Source: Cognataquiflexum nitidum (GTDB lineage: Bacteria; Bacteroidota; Bacteroidia; Cytophagales; Cyclobacteriaceae). Taken from it: DNA of 64,000 bases. The DNA is taken from contig NZ_JAKZAM010000002.1 in the NCBI RefSeq assembly GCF_022538055.1, positions 1 through 64,000 of the forward strand. The letters are read 5' to 3'. Below, in pieces: positions 36,680 through 45,596 of the stretch; the first letter of the stretch is position 1; each line of letters begins with the position of its first letter. Below the pieces are notes generated by a model. The model saw only the letters and a program-made list of their open reading frames with translations. It searched no databases and was not told the DNA's origin. The position numbers and the translations under genes are program-made.

Positions 36680-36773
36680 GGGTCGAAGTAATTGAAGTGA
36701 CCATAAAGCTATAACCTTGCTTTCATTTAATCAATTTCTTCTTAGGAATTGAAAGACAATGTGTATTGAATTT

Positions 36774-36803
36774 TTTGACATATGATAGATTGGGGTATTT
36801 TTG
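36774..36803 (+). promoter_or_regulatory. Bacteroidota-type promoter of the M28 peptidase gene
   Basis: TTTG (36774-36777), an 18 nt spacer and TATTTTTG (36796-36803) match the -33/-7 consensus, 27 nt before the ATG at 36830. Confidence 0.75.
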
Positions 36804-36829
36804 TTAATTTTGGCTAAGACCATTTTAAA

Positions 36830-38476
36830 ATGAAAAATCCTTACTTATTGATCATTTCCTTATTGATTGTTTTTCTTTGGAGTTCTTGCCAAAGCCCAGA
36901 TGAAGGATCTTATTTGATTCCCAAAGAAGATGTCGAGCCCCATATCATACAGTTGGCCTCAGATGATTTTATGGGTCGAAAACCATTTACAGAGGGTGAA
37001 ATAAAGACTGTTCAATACCTAGAGCAGGCCTATAAAGCCCTTGGAGTAGAGCCGGGCAACGGAGAAAGTTACTTTCAGGAAGTTCCGATGGTTTCGATTT
37101 TTTCTCAACCATCCCCCACCATGGGTATCAAATCCAAAGACAGTTCCTTAGAATTGAAAGGTTTGGAGGACTATGTCATTTGGACACAGCGTACAGATTC
37201 TTTGTTGACGATTGATGATGCCGAAATTGTTTTTGCCGGTTATGGAATTGTCGCCCCCGAGTATGGCTGGAATGATTACAAAAACATTGACGTAAAAGGA
37301 AAAATCGTAGTCCTCTTGGTCAATGATCCGGGTTATGGGACTGAGGATGCATCATTATTCAAAGGAAATACCATGACCTATTATGGAAGGTGGACCTACA
37401 AAATGGAGGAGGCAGCAAAGCATGGGGCTCTAGGGACACTTGTCATCCACGAGACCGGACCGGCAGGATACGGCTTTAATGTCATACAAAATAACTGGAA
37501 TACTTCAAGACTTTCTTTGGATCTCCGAAATAACCCTACCTATCAGTCTATGTTTGAAGGTTGGATCACCTTGCCAGTGGCAGGTCAATTGTTTGCTTTG
37601 GCAGGATTGAATCAGACTGATCTTTTTGAAAAAGCCAAAAAATCTGATTTTCAAGCAGTCCCACTAAACTTGAAAGCGAGTACTTCCATGAATGTCTCGG
37701 CAAAATTTGATGTTTCCAAAAATGTAATTGCCAAAATCACAGGAAGTAAATATCCTGATGAATATATCATTTATACTGCCCATTGGGACCATTTGGGTAT
37801 TGGAACTCCTGATGCTGAAGGTGACAGTATCTACAATGGGGCTTGGGATAATGCAAGTGGTACAGCTTCACTTCTGGCCATGGCAAAAGCATTTAAAGAA
37901 GATGCCAAACCTGAAAGATCTGTGGTATTTTTGACAGTGACGGCAGAGGAACAGGGATTGTTGGGATCTGCTTATTATTCCCAAAACCCTATTTATCCTA
38001 AAGAAAAAACTGTTGCTAATATCAACCTTGATGGCATGAATCCTTATGGGAAAATGAAAGATGTTGCCTTGATAGGAATGGGGCAATCTGAATTAGAAGA
38101 TATCCTCAACGTGGAATTAGAGAAAGTCGGAAGGTACTCTACAGCAGAGTCCATACCTTCTGCAGGTTGGTATTATAGGTCTGACCATTTCAATTTTGCA
38201 AAAATCGGTATTCCTGCATTATATATTGGTATAGGGGTGGATCATGTAGAAAAAGGCATACCCTACGGTAAAGAGCTTGAGATGAAGTACAATTCGGAAG
38301 TTTACCACAAGCCGGGAGACAATTATGACCCGACAAAATGGGACTATGAAGCCATGTTGGGTGATGTTCAGTTGCTTTATGAAGTAGGTAAAAAGTTGTC
38401 CAACAGTACAGCCTGGCCAGGATGGAAAGAGGGTTCTGAATTCAAAGCATTGAGGGAATCCTATATGAAAAGATAA
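36830..38476 (+). CDS. M28-family metallopeptidase lipoprotein with PA domain
   Basis: This is a 548-residue exported aminopeptidase. A lipoprotein signal (LLIVFLWSSCQSPDEG, lipid Cys near residue 20) is followed by a protease-associated domain (about residues 110-270). The catalytic domain has zinc ligands in YTAHWDHLGIG and NGAWDNASGTASLLAMAKAF, the general-base pair TAEEQGLLGS, and NINLDGMNPYG, then RSDHFNFAKIGIPALY with the last His ligand. All expected metal-binding residues are present. It probably degrades peptides in the periplasm or at the surface. It is transcribed from its own promoter and ends 116 nt before the TetR-led ABC export operon. Confidence 0.93.
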   Translation: MKNPYLLIISLLIVFLWSSCQSPDEGSYLIPKEDVEPHIIQLASDDFMGRKPFTEGEIKTVQYLEQAYKALGVEPGNGESYFQEVPMVSIFSQPSPTMGIKSKDSSLELKGLEDYVIWTQRTDSLLTIDDAEIVFAGYGIVAPEYGWNDYKNIDVKGKIVVLLVNDPGYGTEDASLFKGNTMTYYGRWTYKMEEAAKHGALGTLVIHETGPAGYGFNVIQNNWNTSRLSLDLRNNPTYQSMFEGWITLPVAGQLFALAGLNQTDLFEKAKKSDFQAVPLNLKASTSMNVSAKFDVSKNVIAKITGSKYPDEYIIYTAHWDHLGIGTPDAEGDSIYNGAWDNASGTASLLAMAKAFKEDAKPERSVVFLTVTAEEQGLLGSAYYSQNPIYPKEKTVANINLDGMNPYGKMKDVALIGMGQSELEDILNVELEKVGRYSTAESIPSAGWYYRSDHFNFAKIGIPALYIGIGVDHVEKGIPYGKELEMKYNSEVYHKPGDNYDPTKWDYEAMLGDVQLLYEVGKKLSNSTAWPGWKEGSEFKALRESYMKR

Positions 38477-38592
38477 GAAAAACGGTTTGAATTTATACAA
38501 TAGGCCTTCCTTTTGTTAGTAATACAAACTTTTATTTAGTATTTTAAACCATTTGTGAGAATTACACGTTTCCTGATTGTTGAGCAAAAAAT

Positions 38593-39273
38593 ATGGAAAA
38601 TATTCTCAAAAAAATCCGAGTTGAAATCAATCCTGATATCTTTTTGAAGGATCCATTCAGTTCAGATCTAGGAAAGGACATCATATTAAAAAGTGTTTCT
38701 ATGATGCACGAATTGGGATTTGAACAATTCACCTTTAAGAAGCTTTCTTCCAAAATTGACTGTACTGAATCGGCGATATACCGGTATTTTGAAAACAAGC
38801 ATAAATTGCTTTTGTTCTTAAATTCTTGGTATTGGGGCTATCTTGAGCAGAACTTTGTCTTTGGTACAGCAAATCTTAATGATCCTTATCAGAAACTTGA
38901 AATTGCGATTAAGATATTAGTAAATGGGCCTATTTTTACCCAAAATGATTTTATTGATCCTGTTTCATTGAGAAATTTGCTTACAGATGAGGCAAATAAG
39001 GCTTTTATGACAAAAGAGGTAGATGAAGAATATCAAAAAGGATTTTTCAATCATTTCAATAAATTAAGTGAAAGAATTGCCAACATAATTTTGGAAATTA
39101 ACCCTGACTTTGAATTTCCAAAAACTTTAGTTTCCACAGTAATGGAATCAAGCCTTATTCAATCATATTATGCCAAACACTTGCCGGGATTGACCGAGCA
39201 GGTTCCGGGAGATGAAAGGAGGATTGATTTTTTCAATAACTTAGTTTTCAAAACCATTCAAAATGAAAATTGA
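38593..39273 (+). CDS. TetR/AcrR-family regulator leading the ABC-HlyD-TolC operon
   Basis: This is a 226-residue regulator. The helix-turn-helix is FTFKKLSSKIDCTESAIYRY, then FENKHKLLLFL (residues about 48-80). The 35 N-terminal residues before it are unusual in length. The C-terminal domain is helical and of unknown ligand. The last codons overlap the ABC gene by 11 nt, so regulator and exporter are translationally coupled and probably autoregulated. I found no clear palindrome in the 116 nt leader. Confidence 0.88.
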   Translation: MENILKKIRVEINPDIFLKDPFSSDLGKDIILKSVSMMHELGFEQFTFKKLSSKIDCTESAIYRYFENKHKLLLFLNSWYWGYLEQNFVFGTANLNDPYQKLEIAIKILVNGPIFTQNDFIDPVSLRNLLTDEANKAFMTKEVDEEYQKGFFNHFNKLSERIANIILEINPDFEFPKTLVSTVMESSLIQSYYAKHLPGLTEQVPGDERRIDFFNNLVFKTIQNEN

Positions 39274-40963
39274 TTACGCAATAACTCCATTAAAGAGGTT
39301 CTTCAAACTTCTCAACGAAGAAAAGAAAGAGGTATACTCTATCTATTTCTATTCGGTTTTGAATGGTGCTGTTTCTCTGATATATCCATTGGGAATCCAG
39401 GCCATTGTAAATTTTGTATTAGGAGGAAGAGTCAGTACTGCTTGGCTGATCATGGTTCTGGTGGTTGCTCTTGGCATTACCTTTGGGGGATTTCTCCAGA
39501 TCTCCCAATTATACCTTACTGAGAAATTAGAACAGCGAATTTTTACCAAAACAGGATTTGGATTTGCCTACAGACTACCTAGACTTAAAATGGATGAGCT
39601 ACATGGACAATATCCACCTGAGCTTGTCAATAGGTTTTTTGATGCAGTCAACCTTCAAAAGGGAATGTCAAAAATCCTGATAGATTTTTCATTTTCAATG
39701 GTTCAGATTTTCTTTGGCATGATTCTTCTGGCACTTTATAATGTGTTTTTTCTGATTTTCAGTTTGATTTTGATTGGACTAGTAGTTTTGATTTTCTATT
39801 TCACAAGTCCCAAAGGGATGGAGACCAACCTGAAAGTTTCGACACTTAAGTACAAAACAGCCTATTGGTTGGAAGAAATTGGAAGGACCATGGGGACATT
39901 CAAATTGGCAGGAAATTCTAACCTGCCATTTTATACGGTTGATAAATTACTTACAACTTATGTTGAATTTAGAAACAAACATTTTTCGGTGTTGGTGTTC
40001 CAATATAAGGTGATGATTGCCTTTAAGGCGTTGATTGTGACTACTTTGCTTATTGTAGGTAGTTTGTTGTTGATTGACAATCAAATCAGTATAGGTCAGT
40101 TTGTTGCCGCAGAGGTTATTATTATTTTGATCGTAAGCTCAGTTGAAAAGCTGATACTCTCCTTGGATGTAGTGTATGATACCTTAACTGCCACAGAAAA
40201 AATTGGTCAGATTATGGATATGCCTATAGAAAGGCAAGAAGGGTCCGAGAAGTCCCTTACTACAAACAATGAAAGTCTTCAGTTTCAAGTCAGAAACCTG
40301 AGTTATAAATCAAAGGATTCTTCTTTCGAAATAATCGATGACTTGACCTTTGACCTGAATGCCGGAGAAAAAGTAATTCTAACCGGCAAAAGCGGAAGTG
40401 GAAAAAGCACCCTCATGTATCTTATTTCCGGATTATTTACCGACTATAGAGGTAGGATAATCATCAATGGATTGCCGATCGATACCATGAATCTTGATAG
40501 GCTAAGAAGCTATATTGGCGATAGTTTATCTCATCAGTCGATTTTTCACGGAACCATCTATGAAAATATTACCCTAAAAAAGGATGTTGCAGAAAGTCAT
40601 GTCAGGGAAATTATGGAGATGGTGGGTTTAAAAGAATACATTTACAAACTCCCCAATGATTGGGATTCCTTGTTGATGCCCGAAGGTCAGGGTCTGAGCA
40701 AATCAATAATCAGTAGGATTGTTTTGGCAAGATGCCTTGTCAGCAATCCAAAAGCATTGCTCCTTGAGGATATGATTTCCTATTTTGAGCCTTTGGAAAA
40801 GGCCAGGATTGTCGATTACATTTTGAAAGGACCATGGACAGTGATGATGATTTCAGAAAATGCCGATACCATCAGAAAGTTTCCAAGAGTAATTCAAATG
40901 GATAATGGCAAGCTTGTATTTGATGGAAGCAGTGAAGTATTTGCAAAAGCCAATGGAATTTAA
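39263..40963 (+). CDS. ABC transporter (HlyB-like half-exporter) with degenerate ATPase motifs
   Basis: This 566-residue protein has a six-helix exporter domain (residues about 20-310) and an ATPase domain. Walker A is intact (GKSGSGKST, 375-383) and a Gln is kept in SHQSIFHGTI (425). The signature LSGGQ is LSKSI (478-482). Walker B ends Glu502-Asp503 instead of Asp-Glu. The D-loop is SYFEP, and the switch histidine is Glu532 (MISENADTI). There is no N-terminal peptidase domain. The gene is read with an adaptor and a TolC protein, so it should form a type I-like secretion or efflux complex. Whether it hydrolyses ATP is doubtful. Confidence 0.9.
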   Translation: MKIDYAITPLKRFFKLLNEEKKEVYSIYFYSVLNGAVSLIYPLGIQAIVNFVLGGRVSTAWLIMVLVVALGITFGGFLQISQLYLTEKLEQRIFTKTGFGFAYRLPRLKMDELHGQYPPELVNRFFDAVNLQKGMSKILIDFSFSMVQIFFGMILLALYNVFFLIFSLILIGLVVLIFYFTSPKGMETNLKVSTLKYKTAYWLEEIGRTMGTFKLAGNSNLPFYTVDKLLTTYVEFRNKHFSVLVFQYKVMIAFKALIVTTLLIVGSLLLIDNQISIGQFVAAEVIIILIVSSVEKLILSLDVVYDTLTATEKIGQIMDMPIERQEGSEKSLTTNNESLQFQVRNLSYKSKDSSFEIIDDLTFDLNAGEKVILTGKSGSGKSTLMYLISGLFTDYRGRIIINGLPIDTMNLDRLRSYIGDSLSHQSIFHGTIYENITLKKDVAESHVREIMEMVGLKEYIYKLPNDWDSLLMPEGQGLSKSIISRIVLARCLVSNPKALLLEDMISYFEPLEKARIVDYILKGPWTVMMISENADTIRKFPRVIQMDNGKLVFDGSSEVFAKANGI

Positions 40964-40974
40964 TTAAAAGAGCG

Positions 40975-42327
40975 ATGTTAGGAATTTCTAAAAATAAAAT
41001 TTCAGAAAATGTGTCTTTTGATAATTTCAAAAGCATGTCGATGACCATACCCAAAGACGAAAGCAAGAAAAGAATTCAGATTTTGCTTTGGACTTTGATA
41101 GGAATGTTTCTGTTTCTCTTTTTGCCTTGGACCCAGAATATTAGATCAAAAGGATTTGTGACTGCACTCCGGCCTGACCAAAGACCTCAAACAGTACATT
41201 CCATCATTGCGGGCAGAATAGAGAAATGGTACGTGGCTGAAGGGGATTATGTCCAAAAGGGAGATACCATTCTTTGGATATCTGAGATCAAAGATGATTA
41301 TTTTGATCCTATGCTTCTGGAGAGAACACAAATGCAGGTGGATGCCAAGACACTTTCTGCAAAATCTTATTCCGAGAAAGTAAAGTCTTTGGAAATCCAG
41401 ATTCAGGCATTGAAGGAAAACAACGTGCTGAGGAAAGAGCAGGCCGAAAACAGGCTTAGAATGGCGGAACTGAATGTCATTTCCGATAGTATTCGATTTG
41501 AGCAGTCTAAGGTTAATTTTAAAGTAGGTACCGAACAACTCAAGCGAACGGATAAACTCTATCAGGAAGGACTTAGATCTTTGACAGATTTTGAACAAAG
41601 AGAACTCCGGTTTCAGGAAGTTCAGGCAGGATTGGTAGCTGCCGAGAACAACCTTCTCAAGAGTAAAAATGCTTTGATTGCTGCTCAAATAGAACTGAAT
41701 GCCATAGACAATGATTTCAGGGATAAGATGGCAAAAGCATCTGCCGATATGTATGAGGCTATGTCCTCCCAATTTGATGCTGAGGGTACAGCGACCAAAC
41801 TTGAAAACCAATACTCAAATTATGAAGTGCGAACCGGTTACCGGCATGTATTGGCGCCACAGGATGGTTATATCACTGAAGCCATCCAGGTAGGTATTGG
41901 AGAGACAATCAAAGAAGGAGCCGAAATCATCAGTATTCTTCCCGGAAATGCACAGCTTGCAGTAGAGATGTTTGTTGAACCGGTGGACTTTCCATTGATC
42001 AGGCTAGGTAATAAGGTGAGGTTTATTTTTGATGGATGGCCGGCTATTGTATTTTCGGGATGGCCTCAAATCACCAATGGTACTTTTGGGGGAGTAGTCC
42101 AAGCCATCGATAATTTTGCCGGTCCTGATGGAAAATATAGGGTTTTGGTGGTGGAGGATTTGGATGAAAAGCCTTGGCCAACCCAATTGAGGATTGGTTC
42201 AGGTGCGGATGGTATTGCCCTACTCAATGATGTGCCACTTTGGTATGAAATATGGCGTCAGCTTAATGGCTTCCCTGCGGATTATTATACTGCAAGGGAA
42301 AAGGCTGAAAACAGAAAAAGTAAATAA
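40975..42327 (+). CDS. HlyD-family periplasmic adaptor
   Basis: This 450-residue membrane-fusion protein has one N-terminal membrane helix (ILLWTLIGMFLFLFLPW, residues about 38-54) and long helical hairpins. The lipoyl half-motif is IIAGRIEKWYVAEGDYVQKGD. Coiled-coil stretches cover about residues 120-270, and the second half is VLAPQDGYITEAIQVGIGE. It starts 11 nt after the degenerate ABC gene and ends 2 nt before the TolC-family gene, so it is the bridge of this export system. The length of the coiled coil is typical of HlyD, not of AcrA-like adaptors. Confidence 0.92.
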   Translation: MLGISKNKISENVSFDNFKSMSMTIPKDESKKRIQILLWTLIGMFLFLFLPWTQNIRSKGFVTALRPDQRPQTVHSIIAGRIEKWYVAEGDYVQKGDTILWISEIKDDYFDPMLLERTQMQVDAKTLSAKSYSEKVKSLEIQIQALKENNVLRKEQAENRLRMAELNVISDSIRFEQSKVNFKVGTEQLKRTDKLYQEGLRSLTDFEQRELRFQEVQAGLVAAENNLLKSKNALIAAQIELNAIDNDFRDKMAKASADMYEAMSSQFDAEGTATKLENQYSNYEVRTGYRHVLAPQDGYITEAIQVGIGETIKEGAEIISILPGNAQLAVEMFVEPVDFPLIRLGNKVRFIFDGWPAIVFSGWPQITNGTFGGVVQAIDNFAGPDGKYRVLVVEDLDEKPWPTQLRIGSGADGIALLNDVPLWYEIWRQLNGFPADYYTAREKAENRKSK

Positions 42328-42329
42328 CC

Positions 42330-43712
42330 ATGCGGAGGATTTTTCTACTATTGACATTTGGATTTACAAGTCTTGCCTCAGGGCAGGAAATGCTTTCCTA
42401 TGACAATTACATGACTTGGGTCAGGGGATTTCATCCTGTTGCCAAACAGGCCGATATCACGGTTGAATTCGGAGAAATGGAACTCCGTGCTTCTCGGGGA
42501 GGATTTGACCCAAGGCTATATGGAGACTATGAAGCAAAAAGATTTAAAAACACCAATTATTTTGACAAAAGGGAGGCAGGTCTTGTAATCCCAACAATGG
42601 CGGGTGTAGAATTGAAGGGTTTGGTCGAATATAATACAGGAACATTGCTTAACCCTGAATTGGAAGTTCCTGAAGACGGATTGGCCGCTTTAGGAGCTTC
42701 GGTCAATTTGGCCCAAGGATTATTGATTGACAAAAGAAGAGCCACTCTGAGACAGGCACAGGTATATGTAGAATCGACCAAAGCGGAAAGGATGCAGATT
42801 CTTAATGACCTCTTTATGGAATCCACTGAGGCCTATTGGTCTTGGGCAGCAGATTACCAAAATGTAAAGGTTTTGGAAGGAGGAGTAAAACTCGCTGAGG
42901 AGCGGTTTGAAATGGTAAAGGAAAGTTATATTCAGGGAGATTTTCCTGCTATTGACACTGTGGAAGCCTATACTCAGGTGATGGACAGGATATACAGACT
43001 TCAGACTGCACAAATCAAATATTTCAAAGCTACCCAGTTTCTGAACACCTTTCTATGGGATGAAAACAATCAACCGGTGGAACTTTTGGAATCAGTTTTT
43101 CCTGAGAATATCCTCGATACAACTTTGTTTGATTATGACAAGGAATCAATGCGTGAATATATATTTAGGCATCCTCAATTGCTATTGACTGATTATAACA
43201 TTGAATCTCTTCAGATCGATAGAAGGTACAAGGCCAATATGTTGCTTCCGATATTGAAGGTTAATTATAATTTCTTGGTAGAAAACATCAATGAATTCCA
43301 ATTATCACCTTTCTTGGAAAATAATTATAAACTGGGAATGACATTTTCTATGCCCCTGTTTTTGAGAGGGGAAAGGGGAGACCTCGGTCTGGCAAAAGCC
43401 AAGATCAATTTCAAAACCTATGAAAGGGATCTGAAACTGCTGAAGTTAACCACCAAGCTGGAAAGCGAAATTTATAATTTTGAGACAGTAGAACAACAGC
43501 TCGGAATTTACACCAACAATGTCAATGGGCTTCAAAAATTATTGAGAGGGGAAATGATGAGGTTTGAAGTCGGAGAAAGTTCTTTATTCCTAATCAACGC
43601 ACGTGAGGTCAGCCTTATCAGCGCTCAGACCACACTCAATGACCTTGCTGCCAAAAGAAAATCTGCCTATGCCAAAATGTTGAATGCAGCGGGTTTGGGA
43701 TTTGATGATTGA
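42330..43712 (+). CDS. TolC-family outer-membrane protein of the ABC export system
   Basis: This 460-residue outer-membrane channel protein has a signal peptide (RRIFLLLTFGFTSLASGQ). The duplicated helical pattern is visible in ATLRQAQVYVESTKAERMQ and GDLGLAKAKINFKTYERD, with MRFEVGESSLFLINAREVS near the end. It is the last gene of the TetR-ABC-HlyD-TolC operon. It is distinct from the TolC homologue of the RND operon at 30727, so each pump has its own channel. A terminator follows about 100 nt downstream. Confidence 0.93.
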   Translation: MRRIFLLLTFGFTSLASGQEMLSYDNYMTWVRGFHPVAKQADITVEFGEMELRASRGGFDPRLYGDYEAKRFKNTNYFDKREAGLVIPTMAGVELKGLVEYNTGTLLNPELEVPEDGLAALGASVNLAQGLLIDKRRATLRQAQVYVESTKAERMQILNDLFMESTEAYWSWAADYQNVKVLEGGVKLAEERFEMVKESYIQGDFPAIDTVEAYTQVMDRIYRLQTAQIKYFKATQFLNTFLWDENNQPVELLESVFPENILDTTLFDYDKESMREYIFRHPQLLLTDYNIESLQIDRRYKANMLLPILKVNYNFLVENINEFQLSPFLENNYKLGMTFSMPLFLRGERGDLGLAKAKINFKTYERDLKLLKLTTKLESEIYNFETVEQQLGIYTNNVNGLQKLLRGEMMRFEVGESSLFLINAREVSLISAQTTLNDLAAKRKSAYAKMLNAAGLGFDD

Positions 43713-43814
43713 GGTTAAAGGTCATACAGTCCATAGATCACAGACCACGGTTGCATACATTGAATTTCAACCCATTTTATGGATAGGAAATGTAAACCAT
43801 AGATCAGTAAAAAA

Positions 43815-43854
43815 TCAAATCCCGCAAATCTGTAGACTTGCGGGATTTGATTTT
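43815..43854. terminator. Bidirectional terminator between convergent genes
   Basis: TCAAATCCCGCAA (43815-43827) and TTGCGGGATTTGA (43838-43850) form a perfect 13 bp stem with a 10 nt loop. Confidence 0.9.
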
Positions 43855-43865
43855 GTGAGGGTTGG

Positions 43866-43925
43866 ATACTGAGACTGAAAACTGCCAACTGCGACTGTTT
43901 ACTGCCTACTGCACCTGTTTACTGT
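43866..43925. repeat. Degenerate ACTGYNNACTG word tract
   Basis: Imperfect copies of AACTGCCAACTGCGACTG / TTTACTGCCTACTGC repeat with a 7-9 nt period directly next to the stop codon of the Gfo/Idh gene. Confidence 0.75.
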
Positions 43926-43927
43926 TT

Positions 43928-45388
43928 TCATACCAGCTTCCAGCCTTCCCTGTATTCTCTTTTTACAAATTGATTGGCAGGTTCAAAGTTGGTGACTTTC
44001 ATATTGGGTCCGTCCCAGACAAGCTTGATACCCCTACCAGGATAATTGAATCCTGTCCCGGATTCTTTCGGTACCCTGTAGTCATAGCTTCTGATTGCTA
44101 GATTTCCCATCAAGACTGATTCAGTCAATGGCCCGGCTACTGAGAAAGGAGAACTCAACTGCTTGTATTCCTGACTTCCAAATCCACCTATACAAGCTTC
44201 TACCCAGTTGTTGTAATGGCCTCTATCACCAAGAGGAACCCGGTATTCTGATTGGGGGACATTGATTTCAGCTGTTTTTGAGGTAGGCAGCAATTGGGGA
44301 TTTACACCATAGGTGCCGCACATCATCTTGCCTTTGGTTCCTTCGATGATGACACCGTTTCCTCCGTCCCCCATGACTTCATTGGGGCCGAGTTCTTCAG
44401 GACGGGCAGGTTGAATCCCACCATCCATCCAATGGAACTGAAGGTCACTTTTCCCTTCTCTTTTGAAACGGAGTGTGATATGGGAGGAAGGAGGGCAACT
44501 TTCGGGGAAATATCCTCGGCTGAATTCTCCGACATACACTGACCCCACGCTGCATTCGGCGGACTCAGGATATCCCAATCCCAATACCCGGAACGGTGGC
44601 TCCATGATATGGCAGGCCATGTCTCCCAAGGCGCCGGTTCCATAATCCCACCATCCTCTCCAATTGAACGGGATAAGGTTGCCTACATAATCTTTGTAGG
44701 GAGCTGTCCCCAACCACAAATCCCAATCCAAGTCAGCCGGCGGCGTGGCTGCGGCAGTAGGCCAGGGAATTCCTTGTGGCCACACAGGCCTGTCTGTCCA
44801 GCAATAGACCCTTGTGGCTTCACCTATTAGTCCGGCATTGTACCATTCTACCATTTTTCTTACTCCTTCACCTGAGGAGCCTTGATTGCCCATTTGGGTT
44901 ACTACTTTGTATTTTTCTGCTGCTTCAGTCAGCATCCTCGCTTCATAGATATCATGGGATAGTGGCTTCTGTACATAGACATGTTTCCCCAATTGCATCG
45001 CAGCCATGGCCTGAACAGCATGCATGTGGTCAGGCGTAGATACAGTAATCGCATCAATGTTCTTGTGTTCTTTGTCTAGCAGCACCCTATAATCCCTGTA
45101 GTAATTGGCCTTTGGATGGGCTTGCACACTTCCTTTAGCTCTTGTATCATCGACATCGCACAAAGCAATAAAATCAGCTTTGCCGCTGTTGAAAACTCCC
45201 CTTACATCTCCACTGCCCATTCCGCCTACACCGATACCTGCCACCCTCAACCTGTCCGAAGGAGCCACAAAGCCTGGTCCGCCTAGCACATGTCTCGGTA
45301 CAAAATAAAAACCTGCCAGAGCTGTGGCCGAGGCTTTTACAAAATTTCTTCTTGAGTTATTCTCCTTTGGTAATTCTTCCTTTTTCAT
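43928..45388 (-). CDS. Gfo/Idh/MocA-family oxidoreductase (long form), Tat-exported
   Basis: This 486-residue oxidoreductase has a twin-arginine signal (NNSRRNFVKASATALAGF). The Rossmann motif is RVAGIGVGGMGSGDVRGVF near residue 48. VQKPLSHDIYEARML holds the conserved Lys-Pro, and the substrate domain has NWRGWWDYGTGALGDMACH. Its size and domain pattern match the large group of Bacteroidota Gfo/Idh proteins with a C-terminal extension, often found with glycan-degradation genes. Here the divergent neighbour is a GH20 hexosaminidase. It may act on a sugar released from an amino-sugar glycan, but the substrate is not readable. Confidence 0.92.
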   Translation of the reverse strand: MKKEELPKENNSRRNFVKASATALAGFYFVPRHVLGGPGFVAPSDRLRVAGIGVGGMGSGDVRGVFNSGKADFIALCDVDDTRAKGSVQAHPKANYYRDYRVLLDKEHKNIDAITVSTPDHMHAVQAMAAMQLGKHVYVQKPLSHDIYEARMLTEAAEKYKVVTQMGNQGSSGEGVRKMVEWYNAGLIGEATRVYCWTDRPVWPQGIPWPTAAATPPADLDWDLWLGTAPYKDYVGNLIPFNWRGWWDYGTGALGDMACHIMEPPFRVLGLGYPESAECSVGSVYVGEFSRGYFPESCPPSSHITLRFKREGKSDLQFHWMDGGIQPARPEELGPNEVMGDGGNGVIIEGTKGKMMCGTYGVNPQLLPTSKTAEINVPQSEYRVPLGDRGHYNNWVEACIGGFGSQEYKQLSSPFSVAGPLTESVLMGNLAIRSYDYRVPKESGTGFNYPGRGIKLVWDGPNMKVTNFEPANQFVKREYREGWKLV

Positions 45389-45596
45389 TCGGTTTATGGT
45401 TTAATTGGTCAGATACCGTTTTTTTCTTCAATTTATTAAAAATGAGATTTGCAATGGGAATATTTTTTTGATTTTGGAAAAAAGGATAAATGAGTTGATA
45501 AATGGAGAAACGAAAGAATTTGCTAAATGGTAAAATCTTAAATAAAAAATTTAATTAAGTTTGCTTGGTTGAAAACCCAAAAAGCTACCTTATTCT

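Noticed and set aside
38500..38592. Palindromic operator for the second TetR gene
   Set aside because: No inverted repeat of useful length was found in the 116 nt leader, unlike the first TetR locus.
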